Source of the DNA: Salinimicrobium soli
Lineage (GTDB): Bacteria > Bacteroidota > Bacteroidia > Flavobacteriales > Flavobacteriaceae
Direction: 5' to 3'
DNA: 64,000 nt
NCBI RefSeq assembly: GCF_048323655.1
Contig: NZ_JBLUWW010000001.1
Span: forward strand, 248,001 to 312,000
This document shows positions 15,789 through 24,127 of the stretch, piece after piece. Under the pieces are notes generated by a model that was not told the DNA's origin, did not search any database, and saw only the letters and a list, made by a program, of their open reading frames with translations. How positions within the stretch are numbered: position 1 is the first letter of the stretch; every line of letters begins with the position of its first letter. Position numbers and translations under genes: made by a program.

Positions 15789-17561
15789 ATGCGAGCTATG
15801 TTCATTTTTCTGATTTTTGCAGCAACCGGTTTTTCCCAAACCAACACTTACAACATTTCCTTTGAAAACTCCACTCACCATGAGGCAGTGATAAAAGCCA
15901 CCTTTCCGGAAATTAAATCCGACACTTTTGAAGTGCGAATGAGCAGGACGTCTCCCGGGAGATATGCTCTTCACGAATTTTCCAAGAATGTCTATGGGGT
16001 GAAGGCCTACAACAGCAAAGGAAAGGAGCTTGAGATATTCAGAGAAGACCCATATTCCTGGAAGATCACAGGACATGACGGTACCGTCAAAATTAAGTAT
16101 ATCTTATTCGGAAACCGTGCCGATGGGACCTATACACAAATTGATGAGACCCATGCACATCTCAATATTCCGGCTACTTTCATGTATTCGGAAGAGCTAA
16201 AAGCCAGACCTGTTGAAGTCAGTTTTGACACCAGCCAACACCCTGAATGGAAAATTGCAACTCAGCTGAAACATCTTGAAAATAACACCTTTTTCGCACC
16301 TGATCTTTACTACTTCATGGACAGTCCAACCGAGATTAGTGATTATGATATGCGGGAGTTCTCTGTGAACGGAAAGAATATTCGCTTTGTTCTCCATCAT
16401 CCCGGGACAGAGCAGGAGTTCCAAGAGTACTTCGAAAAGGTAAAAAAGATCGTACTTCAGGAAAAAGAGGTTTTTGAAGAACTTCCAAATTATGATTTTG
16501 GAGAATATACCTTCCTCGCCTGTTACATGCCGAATGTTTCCGGCGACGGAATGGAACACCGCAATAGCACAGTGCTTACTGATGTCACCAGCCTTTCTGA
16601 AGGAGGAATGACCGAAAACCTGCCCACTGTCTCCCACGAATTTTTCCATTCCTGGAATGTGGAGAGAATCAGGCCGGATTCTTTGGAACCTTTTGATTTT
16701 ACGGAAGCTAATATGAGTGGAGCTTTGTGGTTTGCCGAAGGTTTCACCAGTTATTACACCAATCTCATCCTCACCCGCGCCGGACTTCTTACTCCTGAAG
16801 CTTATGTGGAGAGCCTTAACGGCACGTTCAACTATGTTTGGAACTCTCCCGCCACAGAATTCTTTAATCCCATTGAGATGAGCTATCAGGCGCCTTTTGT
16901 GGACGCAGCCACATCTGTAGATCCTGTTAACCGGGAAAACACTTTTATTTCCTATTATTCCTACGGAAGCGTTCTCGGGTTGGCCCTCGACCTAAAACTT
17001 CGGAAAAAGGGGCTTAACCTCGATGATTTTATGAAGCTGACCTGGCAGAAATTCGGTAAACCAGAAGTTCAATATACCATTTCTGACCTTGAAGCTACTT
17101 TGGTGACTTACGCCGGAAAAGATTTTGCTACAGATTTCTTTAACAACTACATCTACAACAGCAAAATGCCGGATTATGAAAATCTATTTGCAACGGTTGG
17201 GCTTCAGCTGGAAAGGGCATCCAAAAATGCCTTTTTTGGCACCTCTGTAAAAACCGATTCAAATGGTGCAGTCATCTACGGCAATATCCAAAGGAACACC
17301 CCGGCTTACGAAGCTGGCCTGGATAAAGGAGATCGAATTATAGAGGTCAACGGTGAAGATGTTTGGGAACAGAACAGTTTTGACACTGTACTGGAAAAGT
17401 ATAAACCTGGAGAAAAGCTTAGGTTATTGATTGAGCGGCATGGGCAAACTTTCAGAAAAGTAGTTACTTTAACTGAAGATCCTACTTACACCATCAGTAT
17501 TGATCCCGAAGCAGGAAAAAAAGAAATTATGGCCCGTCAAAAATGGCTTTCCGGAAAGTAA
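15789..17561 (+). CDS. M61 family metallopeptidase with PDZ domain
   Basis: 590 residues. An N-terminal signal peptide (MFIFLIFAATGFSQ) predicts export. The zinc site is HEFFH at 283-287 with the downstream glutamate E317 in WFAEGFTSYYTN, as in glycyl aminopeptidases of family M61. The N-terminal M61 beta domain covers about residues 22-190. A PDZ domain spans about 475-565 (NTPAYEAGLDKGDRIIEVNG, then RLLIERHGQ). It likely trims peptides in the periplasm. The first ATG is used; a second at codon 4 would leave a better-sized signal peptide. Single gene, ended by a bidirectional terminator. Confidence 0.92.
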   Translation: MRAMFIFLIFAATGFSQTNTYNISFENSTHHEAVIKATFPEIKSDTFEVRMSRTSPGRYALHEFSKNVYGVKAYNSKGKELEIFREDPYSWKITGHDGTVKIKYILFGNRADGTYTQIDETHAHLNIPATFMYSEELKARPVEVSFDTSQHPEWKIATQLKHLENNTFFAPDLYYFMDSPTEISDYDMREFSVNGKNIRFVLHHPGTEQEFQEYFEKVKKIVLQEKEVFEELPNYDFGEYTFLACYMPNVSGDGMEHRNSTVLTDVTSLSEGGMTENLPTVSHEFFHSWNVERIRPDSLEPFDFTEANMSGALWFAEGFTSYYTNLILTRAGLLTPEAYVESLNGTFNYVWNSPATEFFNPIEMSYQAPFVDAATSVDPVNRENTFISYYSYGSVLGLALDLKLRKKGLNLDDFMKLTWQKFGKPEVQYTISDLEATLVTYAGKDFATDFFNNYIYNSKMPDYENLFATVGLQLERASKNAFFGTSVKTDSNGAVIYGNIQRNTPAYEAGLDKGDRIIEVNGEDVWEQNSFDTVLEKYKPGEKLRLLIERHGQTFRKVVTLTEDPTYTISIDPEAGKKEIMARQKWLSGK

Positions 17562-17584
17562 TTTTTGGAACTTTATTAAACAAA

Positions 17585-17616
17585 AAACCTGTTGTTTTCA
17601 CAACAGGTTTTTTTAT
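17585..17616. terminator. Bidirectional terminator between the M61 gene and atpC
   Basis: AAACCTGTTG (17585-17594) pairs with CAACAGGTTT (17601-17610) around TTTTCA. T-runs on both strands serve the two convergent genes. Confidence 0.85.
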
Positions 17617-17638
17617 TTCTAAAATATTCTGGAAGGAA

Positions 17639-17929
17639 TTAGTCCGCCAGAACTATGACTTTATTGTCTTTCATTTCAACCACTCCGCCTTCAACAGAAA
17701 GTACAAGGATCTTATTATCTTTCTGATCCCTGGTGAATAGTTTGGAAATTTCCTCGCTATTCACAGCCTTGGAATGAGTAAATACTTTGATCTCACCTTT
17801 CCCAAGAACAGAAACAATAGGGGCGTGATTGTTCAACATTTGAAATTGCCCGTTAATTCCCGGCACGCTTACAGAATCAACTTCTGAGCTTAACAGGACC
17901 GCTTCCGGAGTAACTATTTCTAAATACAT
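17639..17929 (-). CDS. atpC: ATP synthase F1 epsilon subunit
   Basis: 96 residues from ATG at 17929 (MYLEIVTPEAVLL); a TTG three codons upstream is also open but matches the family less well. Only the N-terminal beta-sandwich is present (PGINGQFQMLNNHAPIVSVL, then VEGGVVEMKDNKVIVLAD). The C-terminal helical domain, which inhibits ATP hydrolysis in E. coli, is missing; short epsilons are usual in Bacteroidetes. It follows atpD and is separated from it by a repeat element. Confidence 0.92.
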   Translation of the reverse strand: MYLEIVTPEAVLLSSEVDSVSVPGINGQFQMLNNHAPIVSVLGKGEIKVFTHSKAVNSEEISKLFTRDQKDNKILVLSVEGGVVEMKDNKVIVLAD

Positions 17930-17939
17930 ATTTTTCAAG

Positions 17940-18004
17940 TATTGAGTACTGAGTACTGAGTAGTTAGCGGTCTCACCATACTAACTACTCACTACTCAAT
18001 TCTA
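17940..18004. repeat. Heptad-ladder inverted repeat between atpD and atpC
   Basis: The left arm has the 7-base steps GAGTACT/GAGTACT/GAGTAGT (from 17944). GAGTAGTTAG (17958-17967) pairs exactly with CTAACTACTC (17981-17990), and a further ACTACTCAAT (17991-18000) mirrors the outer ATTGAGTA. The left arm has one extra unit. A similar element lies between sdhA and sdhB. Confidence 0.75.
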
Positions 18005-19516
18005 TTAAGCTTCAGCAAGCATTTTCTCACCAGCCTCGATAGCCTCTTCGATAGTACCTTTAAGGTTGAAAGCAGCTTCCGGAAGGTGATCTAACTCCCC
18101 GTCCATGATCATGTTGAAACCTTTGATAGTATCTTTAATGTCTACCAATACTCCTTTAAGTCCGGTAAACTGTTCAGCTACGTGGAATGGCTGAGAAAGG
18201 AAACGTTGTACACGTCTTGCACGTGATACAGCAAGTTTATCTTCTTCAGAAAGTTCTTCCATACCAAGGATGGCGATAATATCCTGAAGCTCTTTATATC
18301 TCTGTAGTAACTCTTTTACTCTTTGAGCACAGTTGTAGTGATCATCTCCTAAAATATCGGCAGTAAGAATTCTTGAAGTTGAATCAAGAGGATCTACCGC
18401 AGGATAGATACCTAGCTCGGCAATCTTACGTGAAAGTACTGTTGTTGCATCCAGGTGGGCAAAAGTTGTTGCCGGCGCCGGGTCAGTAAGGTCATCCGCA
18501 GGTACGTAAACCGCCTGTACAGAAGTAATAGATCCATTCTTAGTAGAAGTAATACGCTCCTGCATCGCACCCATCTCAGTTGCAAGTGTAGGCTGGTAAC
18601 CTACCGCAGAAGGCATACGTCCAAGAAGTGCAGACACCTCAGAACCTGCCTGTGTAAAACGGAAGATGTTATCTACGAAGAAAAGTACATCTTTCCCCTG
18701 TCCTTCACCTGCACCATCACGGAAGTATTCAGCAATGGTAAGACCTGAAAGGGCTACACGTGCACGTGCTCCAGGAGGTTCGTTCATCTGACCAAATACG
18801 AAAGTAGCTTTAGAGTCTCTCAAGGCAGTTTTATCAACTTTCTGAAGGTCCCATCCACCATTTTCCATAGAGTGCATGAAATCTTCACCATACTTGATAA
18901 TTCCTGATTCAAGCATCTCTCTTAAAAGGTCATTTCCTTCACGTGTTCTTTCACCAACTCCGGCGAATACAGATAAACCTCCGTGACCTTTTGCAATGTT
19001 ATTAATAAGTTCCTGGATCAATACGGTTTTACCAACTCCGGCTCCACCAAAAAGACCAATCTTACCTCCTTTTGCGTAAGGCTCAATAAGGTCAATTACC
19101 TTGATCCCTGTGAAAAGAACTTCTGTAGATACCGATAAGTCTTCAAATTTTGGAGCTTCCCTGTGAATAGGAAGACCAGCTTCATTTGCTTTTGGTAAAT
19201 TTCCAAGACCGTCAATTGCATCCCCGATCACGTTGAACAAACGACCGTACACATCTTTTCCAATCGGCATTTGAATAGGAGCTCCGGTAGCAACTACCTC
19301 AACCCCACGGCTCAATCCATCGGTAGAATCCATAGACACTGTTCTCACTGTATCTTCTCCAATGTGTGATTGAACCTCAAGAACCAATATAGATCCATCT
19401 TTTCTGGTAATTTCCAAAGAATCGTAGATTCTCGGTAATTCAGCATTCTCTGTGTTAAACGCTACGTCAACCACAGGGCCGATAACTTGTGCAACTTTAC
19501 CTGTAACTTTAGACAT
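18005..19516 (-). CDS. atpD: ATP synthase F1 beta subunit
   Basis: 503 residues. The catalytic subunit of F1. Walker A GGAGVGKT at 157-164, VGERTREGNDLLREM, Walker B-type DVLFFVDNIFRFTQAGSEVS and the catalytic-site sequence ALLGRMPSAVGYQPTLATE are all intact. Gamma, alpha, delta and F0 genes are not here: the split atpDC unit is typical of Bacteroidetes. A -7 box lies about 100 bases upstream of the start. Confidence 0.98.
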   Translation of the reverse strand: MSKVTGKVAQVIGPVVDVAFNTENAELPRIYDSLEITRKDGSILVLEVQSHIGEDTVRTVSMDSTDGLSRGVEVVATGAPIQMPIGKDVYGRLFNVIGDAIDGLGNLPKANEAGLPIHREAPKFEDLSVSTEVLFTGIKVIDLIEPYAKGGKIGLFGGAGVGKTVLIQELINNIAKGHGGLSVFAGVGERTREGNDLLREMLESGIIKYGEDFMHSMENGGWDLQKVDKTALRDSKATFVFGQMNEPPGARARVALSGLTIAEYFRDGAGEGQGKDVLFFVDNIFRFTQAGSEVSALLGRMPSAVGYQPTLATEMGAMQERITSTKNGSITSVQAVYVPADDLTDPAPATTFAHLDATTVLSRKIAELGIYPAVDPLDSTSRILTADILGDDHYNCAQRVKELLQRYKELQDIIAILGMEELSEEDKLAVSRARRVQRFLSQPFHVAEQFTGLKGVLVDIKDTIKGFNMIMDGELDHLPEAAFNLKGTIEEAIEAGEKMLAEA

Positions 19517-19613
19517 TATCTAATCCTTTATATTTTTATTTTTATAAATACCTAAAAAAGAACATCTAACCACTTCTAAACTTTTGTAAAGGGCCTTTCT
19601 CTTTTTCAGGCTG

Positions 19614-19621
19614 CAAAGATA
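19614..19621 (-). promoter_or_regulatory. Candidate -7 box for atpD
   Basis: Minus strand TATCTTTG, a TAnnTTTG match about 100 bases before the ATG, leaving a leader near 90 bases. The -33 is weak. Confidence 0.5.
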
Positions 19622-19673
19622 GTTTTTTTGCATAAAAGTCTATAAGTTAATCCACAACTTTTTTAGACTTCTC

Positions 19674-19688
19674 AAAAATGCCATTTTT
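19674..19688. repeat. Dispersed near-palindrome AAAAATGCCATTTTT
   Basis: A 15-base near-palindrome upstream of atpD. The same core occurs twice at 48883-48966 and, less exactly, near 34553 and 61484. Confidence 0.5.
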
Positions 19689-19715
19689 AAAGGCTTCTTC
19701 GGAAAATTTACTCTA

Positions 19716-19745
19716 AACAAAAAACCTGCAGTTTGCACTGCAGGT
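19716..19745 (-). terminator. Terminator after glmS
   Basis: ACCTGCAGT (19724-19732) pairs with ACTGCAGGT (19737-19745). On the minus strand it is followed by six T. Confidence 0.85.
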
Positions 19746-19769
19746 CTAAAAACTATATTGTCAAAACAA

Positions 19770-21617
19770 TTATTCTACTGTAACCGACTTCGCCAGGTTT
19801 CTTGGCTGATCTACATTTTTACCAAGCATTACCGCGATATGGTAAGACAACAATTGCAAAGGAATAGTTGTCAAAAGCGGAGTAAGAGCTTCGATAGTAT
19901 CAGGCACTTCGATCACATAATCTGCAAGGTCCCTTACACTGGTATCTCCTTCGGTAACAATTCCGATGATCTTACCTTGTCTCGATTTGATCTCCTGAAT
20001 ATTACTTACAACTTTTTCATAATGCCCCTTTCGGGTGGCAATTACCACAACCGGCATTTCTTCGTCAATAAGGGCGATAGGGCCGTGCTTCATCTCTGCA
20101 GCCGGATATCCTTCTGCATGTATATAGGAGATCTCTTTAAGTTTCAAAGCTCCCTCAAGTGCAACAGGGAAATTGAATCCTCTTCCCAGGTACAGGCAGT
20201 TGCGGGCATCTTTGTATTTAAAAGCTACTTTTTGGATATGCTCATTCGATTCCAAAGCTGCTTCGATCTTGTGCGGAATGGTCTCCAACTCACGTAGATG
20301 CATATGGAAATCGGAATTTGAAATGCTTCCTTTTGCCTTAGCCAGCTTCAAAGCCATCAAAGTTAGAACCGTGATCTGAGTTGTAAAGGCTTTAGTAGAA
20401 GCCACCCCAATTTCAGGTCCGGCGTGAGTATATGCTCCCGCGTTAGTTTCCCTGGAAATTGAAGAACCTACAACGTTACAAACTCCAAAGACGAAAGCGC
20501 CTTTTTCCTTTGCAAGTTTTATAGCTGCCATGGTATCTGCAGTCTCCCCACTTTGGGAAATCGCAATTACAATGTCATCAGTATTTATAATAGGATTGCG
20601 ATACCTGAATTCTGAAGCATATTCCACTTCAACTGGTATTCTGGCAAGGTCCTCAAAAATGTATTCCGCAACAAGACCGGCATGCCATGAAGTACCACAG
20701 GCGACGATCACGATACGTTTTGCATTCAGAAAACGCTCAAGATTATCATCAACCCCGGCCATACGGATAATCCCTTCCTCAACATTGAGTCGGCCACGAT
20801 AAGTATCGGTTATGGCACTTGGCTGCTCGTAGATCTCTTTCAACATAAAATGGTCAAAACCATTTTTTTCGATCTGCTCAAGGTTGAGCTGTAATTCCTG
20901 TATGTAAGGATCTACCAGGGTGTCATCCTGGATCTTTCTGACCTTCACACCTTTACCTCTACGAACTACGGCCATTTCTCCATCTTCCAGGTAAATAGCA
21001 TTGTTGGTATATTCGATAAATGGAGACGCATCTGATGCTATGAAGAATTCATCTTCACCAACACCAATAGCTAACGGACTACCCAAACGGGCCACCACTA
21101 TTTCGTTAGATTTTCTCTTGTCAAAAACTGCAATTGCATAGGCTCCCACAGTTTGGTTAAGAGCGATCTGAACCGCCTTTCCAAGTTTTACGTCTTCCTT
21201 TTTAATTACATCCTCAATAAGGTTAACCAAAACCTCGGTATCTGTATCTGAATGGAAAACGTATCCACGGGCAGTAAGCTCCTTTTTAAGAGACTCATAG
21301 TTTTCAATGATCCCGTTGTGAATGATCACAAGATTTCCGGAGTTGGAAACATGCGGATGTGAATTCACATCATTAGGCACCCCGTGGGTTGCCCAACGAG
21401 TATGCCCCAATCCAAGTGTTCCTTTCGTACTGATCTCACTCTCTAATTTATTCTTAAGATCAGCTACCTTTCCTTTGGTCTTGCTAACCTTTAATTCATT
21501 CTCATCAAATAATGCGATTCCCGCACTATCATAGCCTCTATACTCCAGTCTCTGCAGCCCCTTCAACACGATGGGATAGGCTTCACGATGGCCAATATAT
21601 CCAACGATTCCACACAT
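19770..21617 (-). CDS. glmS: Glutamine-fructose-6-phosphate aminotransferase (isomerizing)
   Basis: 615 residues, full length. It makes glucosamine-6-phosphate for peptidoglycan and LPS. The N-terminal nucleophile Cys2 (MCGIVGYIGHREA) and GHTRWATHG belong to the class II glutaminase domain. Two SIS sugar-isomerase domains follow (CGTSWHAGLVAEY, SQSGETADTMAA; then LGRGFNFPVALEGALKLKE). The C-terminus LAKSVTVE is the conserved tail. No glmS ribozyme is seen upstream, because only 3 bases separate it from the DUF4270 gene, so it must depend on an upstream promoter. Confidence 0.98.
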   Translation of the reverse strand: MCGIVGYIGHREAYPIVLKGLQRLEYRGYDSAGIALFDENELKVSKTKGKVADLKNKLESEISTKGTLGLGHTRWATHGVPNDVNSHPHVSNSGNLVIIHNGIIENYESLKKELTARGYVFHSDTDTEVLVNLIEDVIKKEDVKLGKAVQIALNQTVGAYAIAVFDKRKSNEIVVARLGSPLAIGVGEDEFFIASDASPFIEYTNNAIYLEDGEMAVVRRGKGVKVRKIQDDTLVDPYIQELQLNLEQIEKNGFDHFMLKEIYEQPSAITDTYRGRLNVEEGIIRMAGVDDNLERFLNAKRIVIVACGTSWHAGLVAEYIFEDLARIPVEVEYASEFRYRNPIINTDDIVIAISQSGETADTMAAIKLAKEKGAFVFGVCNVVGSSISRETNAGAYTHAGPEIGVASTKAFTTQITVLTLMALKLAKAKGSISNSDFHMHLRELETIPHKIEAALESNEHIQKVAFKYKDARNCLYLGRGFNFPVALEGALKLKEISYIHAEGYPAAEMKHGPIALIDEEMPVVVIATRKGHYEKVVSNIQEIKSRQGKIIGIVTEGDTSVRDLADYVIEVPDTIEALTPLLTTIPLQLLSYHIAVMLGKNVDQPRNLAKSVTVE

Positions 21618-21620
21618 AAT

Positions 21621-23192
21621 CTAATTCTTTGGTTCTGTATAATAAATTTTTAGTTTCAAACGCTTATCAGCGTCTTCTGCGTTTGGCCCATAGAGAACCG
21701 TCGCCTGCGGTGTGATCACTGATCCTGCCGGTATTTTCTGCACATTAGCCCCTTCTGTTTGAAGAACAGCAGAGTTGCCCACAATGTTGACATTTTGAGT
21801 AACGACTAATCCAAGTCTTACATTAGTTTCCTCATTATTGAGCACGTTATTAATATGATCTGTAATGTTCACTTTATAACTAATTCCTTTACCACTTTCG
21901 TCCCGCTTCAAAGGTACTAAATGATTTTCGTTTGAGGTGGAAGTCAGGGAGTTGAGTTGACCCGGATCATCAAGTACATAATCAGCAAGGATGGCACTAT
22001 TATCCAGATCGTATAGATAAATCCTTTCCGGTTCATCAAGACCCGTCATAAAGTTACGGTTGACGTAAAAAGTAAGATTCGCCTCGTTGATCAACCATTC
22101 ACTGTCCCTAAGAAATTCCAGTTCATCTGAAACTCCATCACCATCTGTATCTGCTCCACTGAACAAGTCAATTATTGCCATTGAACCTTCACCCCCTTTT
22201 AGATAAAGGTTTCCTTCTGTGAATTGTGGAGACTCCTGGTCAAAAGTGGTGACCTTTGTTGGCCCGAAATTAAGCTTGAAAGATTTGTTAACATCAACAA
22301 GATCTGTAGTATCCCCGTCACCATCAGAATCTGTGGCATCAACTATCTTTGAACGGTAGTACAATATTATTCCTGCATCTACCTCAGCAAGGTTCAATAA
22401 CATCATACTTCCTTTATTGCCGATTTGTTCTGCTTTAAAATAAAGGCTTCGGAAATAATTTCTGAAATTTGCCTGGCTTGCCAGTTCCGGCGCACCTTCC
22501 ATGTCAATTATTTTGGATTTAAAGAAGTCTACAGACAACTTCAGCCTCATGCGCGGCGCCAATCTCAAAGTATCTCTGTTAGCTGTTGCCCCAGGATTGA
22601 TCTCGATCAACTCTGCCGGAGATGGGCGAAAATTATCGTTTTGATAAAGAACGTTCCCGGTAAGGTTGCTTTCTATTTGCGGCGTAAGGTTTGAATAATA
22701 CTTTTGAGCCTGCTCAAAATCGGTACTTGGATCGTAATTATTCAGAAAATAATTAGACTCCAATATGCTCAGTTTTATAGCCGAATTACCGTATACCGAA
22801 TCCAATTTGTAGACAGTTTCTCCTGTTTGTAAAGTCTCAAGAACGTGTGAAAAATAGGGAATGGTCAAGACAACACTATCCAATTCAGGTTGATTTCCGA
22901 AGGAAGGATTTGTCTGAGCCATTGACAGCTGCGTCACAATACTGGCTTTTTGCGATCCAAAAACCGGATCTGTATAAACCCCTAAGAGATTTAGTGGCAG
23001 ATTGTTTGTTTGCACAGGGGCGAGATCATTGTTGATCGCTGAAATCTCAGCATCCTCATATAAGCCCGTATTAAATCCGGGTTCCCCGATCACACCACTT
23101 CCAATGGTCTCAAAATCGTCTTCACAGGCCACAAAAGAAAAAACAACAGCGACAACTGTTGTTATTTTCAACATCGTATTCTTTATAGTCAT
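21621..23192 (-). CDS. DUF4270 outer lipoprotein
   Basis: 523 residues. The N-terminus KITTVVAVVFSFVACEDDF has a lipobox with Cys24, so it is a predicted lipoprotein. The body matches DUF4270, a Bacteroidetes-only family of unknown function: beta-rich, with FNTGLYEDAEISA near the start and INDHINNVLN-like (VNITDHINNVLNNEE) near the end. It also has an aspartate-rich stretch (DATDSDGDGDTTD, then FSGADTDGDGVSD) that could bind calcium. It sits between a starch-synthase-like gene (16-base gap) and glmS (3-base gap). Confidence 0.85.
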   Translation of the reverse strand: MTIKNTMLKITTVVAVVFSFVACEDDFETIGSGVIGEPGFNTGLYEDAEISAINNDLAPVQTNNLPLNLLGVYTDPVFGSQKASIVTQLSMAQTNPSFGNQPELDSVVLTIPYFSHVLETLQTGETVYKLDSVYGNSAIKLSILESNYFLNNYDPSTDFEQAQKYYSNLTPQIESNLTGNVLYQNDNFRPSPAELIEINPGATANRDTLRLAPRMRLKLSVDFFKSKIIDMEGAPELASQANFRNYFRSLYFKAEQIGNKGSMMLLNLAEVDAGIILYYRSKIVDATDSDGDGDTTDLVDVNKSFKLNFGPTKVTTFDQESPQFTEGNLYLKGGEGSMAIIDLFSGADTDGDGVSDELEFLRDSEWLINEANLTFYVNRNFMTGLDEPERIYLYDLDNSAILADYVLDDPGQLNSLTSTSNENHLVPLKRDESGKGISYKVNITDHINNVLNNEETNVRLGLVVTQNVNIVGNSAVLQTEGANVQKIPAGSVITPQATVLYGPNAEDADKRLKLKIYYTEPKN

Positions 23193-23208
23193 TCGAATTA
23201 ACTTCTAA

Positions 23209-24018
23209 TTAGGATAAAACTTTGTTTTGGTAGAACTCCTGATAAGCCTGAGCGAATTCCTCACGATTCTTGTATTCAAGCACCGGAACACTCATCTTTC
23301 CAAGATATTTTTTAAGTTCTTCAGGAATGTCATCGCCGGCAATAATAGCAGCATCTGAATTATCTACGGCAGTTTTCATTAAATTCACATAAGAAGGTTT
23401 CTTCAAATGCTTCACCTGCTCATTTTCCAATCCGTCAAATAACACTTTCTTGTACATACTAGCATCTAACGTGCCATCAAAGTCCTGATTGTATACAGAG
23501 GTAACAATTTTGGCCGAGCTGAACAAAGGTTCATTCCCGTAATAGTTCCGCAGATACAATGGTAACAGGGATGACAACCATCCGTTCACATGAATTATAT
23601 CTGGAGACCAATTTAGTTTTTTAACAGTTTCAATTACACCTTTTGCAAAAAATATCGCTCTTTCATCATTGTCAGGAAAAAGATTTCCTTCCTCATCGGT
23701 CAATGTTGCTTTTCTTTTAAAGTAATCTTCATTATCGATAAAATATACCTGCATTCGCTCTTTTGGAATGGAAGCTACTTTAATAATAAGAGGCATATCA
23801 AGGTCGTTGATCACCAGATTCATCCCCGAAAGCCTGATCACTTCATGTAATTGATGTCTGCGTTCGTTAATATTCCCAAAACGCGGCATAAAAATACGTA
23901 TTTGTCCACCCTGGTTATTAACCATTCTGGGGGCTTCAAAAGACATAGATGAAATTTCGGTTTCGGGTAAATAGGGTATTACTTCAGATGATACGTACAA
24001 TATCCTCTTATCTTTCAT
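23209..24018 (-). CDS. Half-length starch/glycogen synthase-like protein
   Basis: 269 residues. KRILYVSSEVIPYLPETE and GGQIRIFMPRFGNINERRHQ resemble the GT5 (GlgA) N-terminal Rossmann domain, and SPDIIHVNGWLSSLLPLYL matches the GlgA HxHDW region. The sugar-nucleotide motif KTGGL near the N-terminus is absent (here EISSMSF), and the whole C-terminal GT-B domain is missing. Classical glycogen synthases have about 480 residues. The reading frame is intact and codon use is normal, so this looks like a stable stand-alone family rather than a fragment. Glycogen synthesis is unlikely; a role tied to DUF4270 and glmS downstream is possible. Confidence 0.7.
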   Translation of the reverse strand: MKDKRILYVSSEVIPYLPETEISSMSFEAPRMVNNQGGQIRIFMPRFGNINERRHQLHEVIRLSGMNLVINDLDMPLIIKVASIPKERMQVYFIDNEDYFKRKATLTDEEGNLFPDNDERAIFFAKGVIETVKKLNWSPDIIHVNGWLSSLLPLYLRNYYGNEPLFSSAKIVTSVYNQDFDGTLDASMYKKVLFDGLENEQVKHLKKPSYVNLMKTAVDNSDAAIIAGDDIPEELKKYLGKMSVPVLEYKNREEFAQAYQEFYQNKVLS

Positions 24019-24057
24019 AAGGTCACTGCTTTAATGCTGTTGTGAATAAAAAACACG

Positions 24058-24065
24058 CAAAATTA
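24058..24065 (-). promoter_or_regulatory. Candidate -7 box for the starch-synthase-like/DUF4270/glmS operon
   Basis: Minus strand TAATTTTG, 39 bases upstream of the ATG at 24018. Confidence 0.5.
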
Positions 24066-24096
24066 CAAAATTTTATGCAGATTGCGAGTATTATCT

Positions 24097-24104
24097 TAAG
24101 TTTG
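24097..24104 (+). promoter_or_regulatory. Candidate -7 box for panC
   Basis: TAAGTTTG followed by CAC, 23 bases upstream of the panC ATG. It is back to back with the minus-strand box at 24058-24065. Confidence 0.5.
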
Positions 24105-24127
24105 CACGCTGTTAATTTTACAATAAG

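Noticed and set aside
16197..16649. 150-codon frame opposite the M61 peptidase gene
   Set aside because: Covers the HEFFH active site region on the real strand; shadow.
17940..18004. CRISPR-like array
   Set aside because: Repeat units are 7 bases without spacers and form an inverted repeat; no cas genes in the window.
19518..19613. Riboswitch or attenuator in the atpD leader
   Set aside because: About 90 bases of leader, A/T-rich, with no recognisable conserved RNA fold.
19758..20297. 179-codon frame opposite glmS
   Set aside because: Lies fully over the conserved SIS domain of glmS and its terminator; no plausible protein features.
21600..21630. glmS ribozyme
   Set aside because: Only 3 bases separate glmS from the upstream gene, so there is no room for it.
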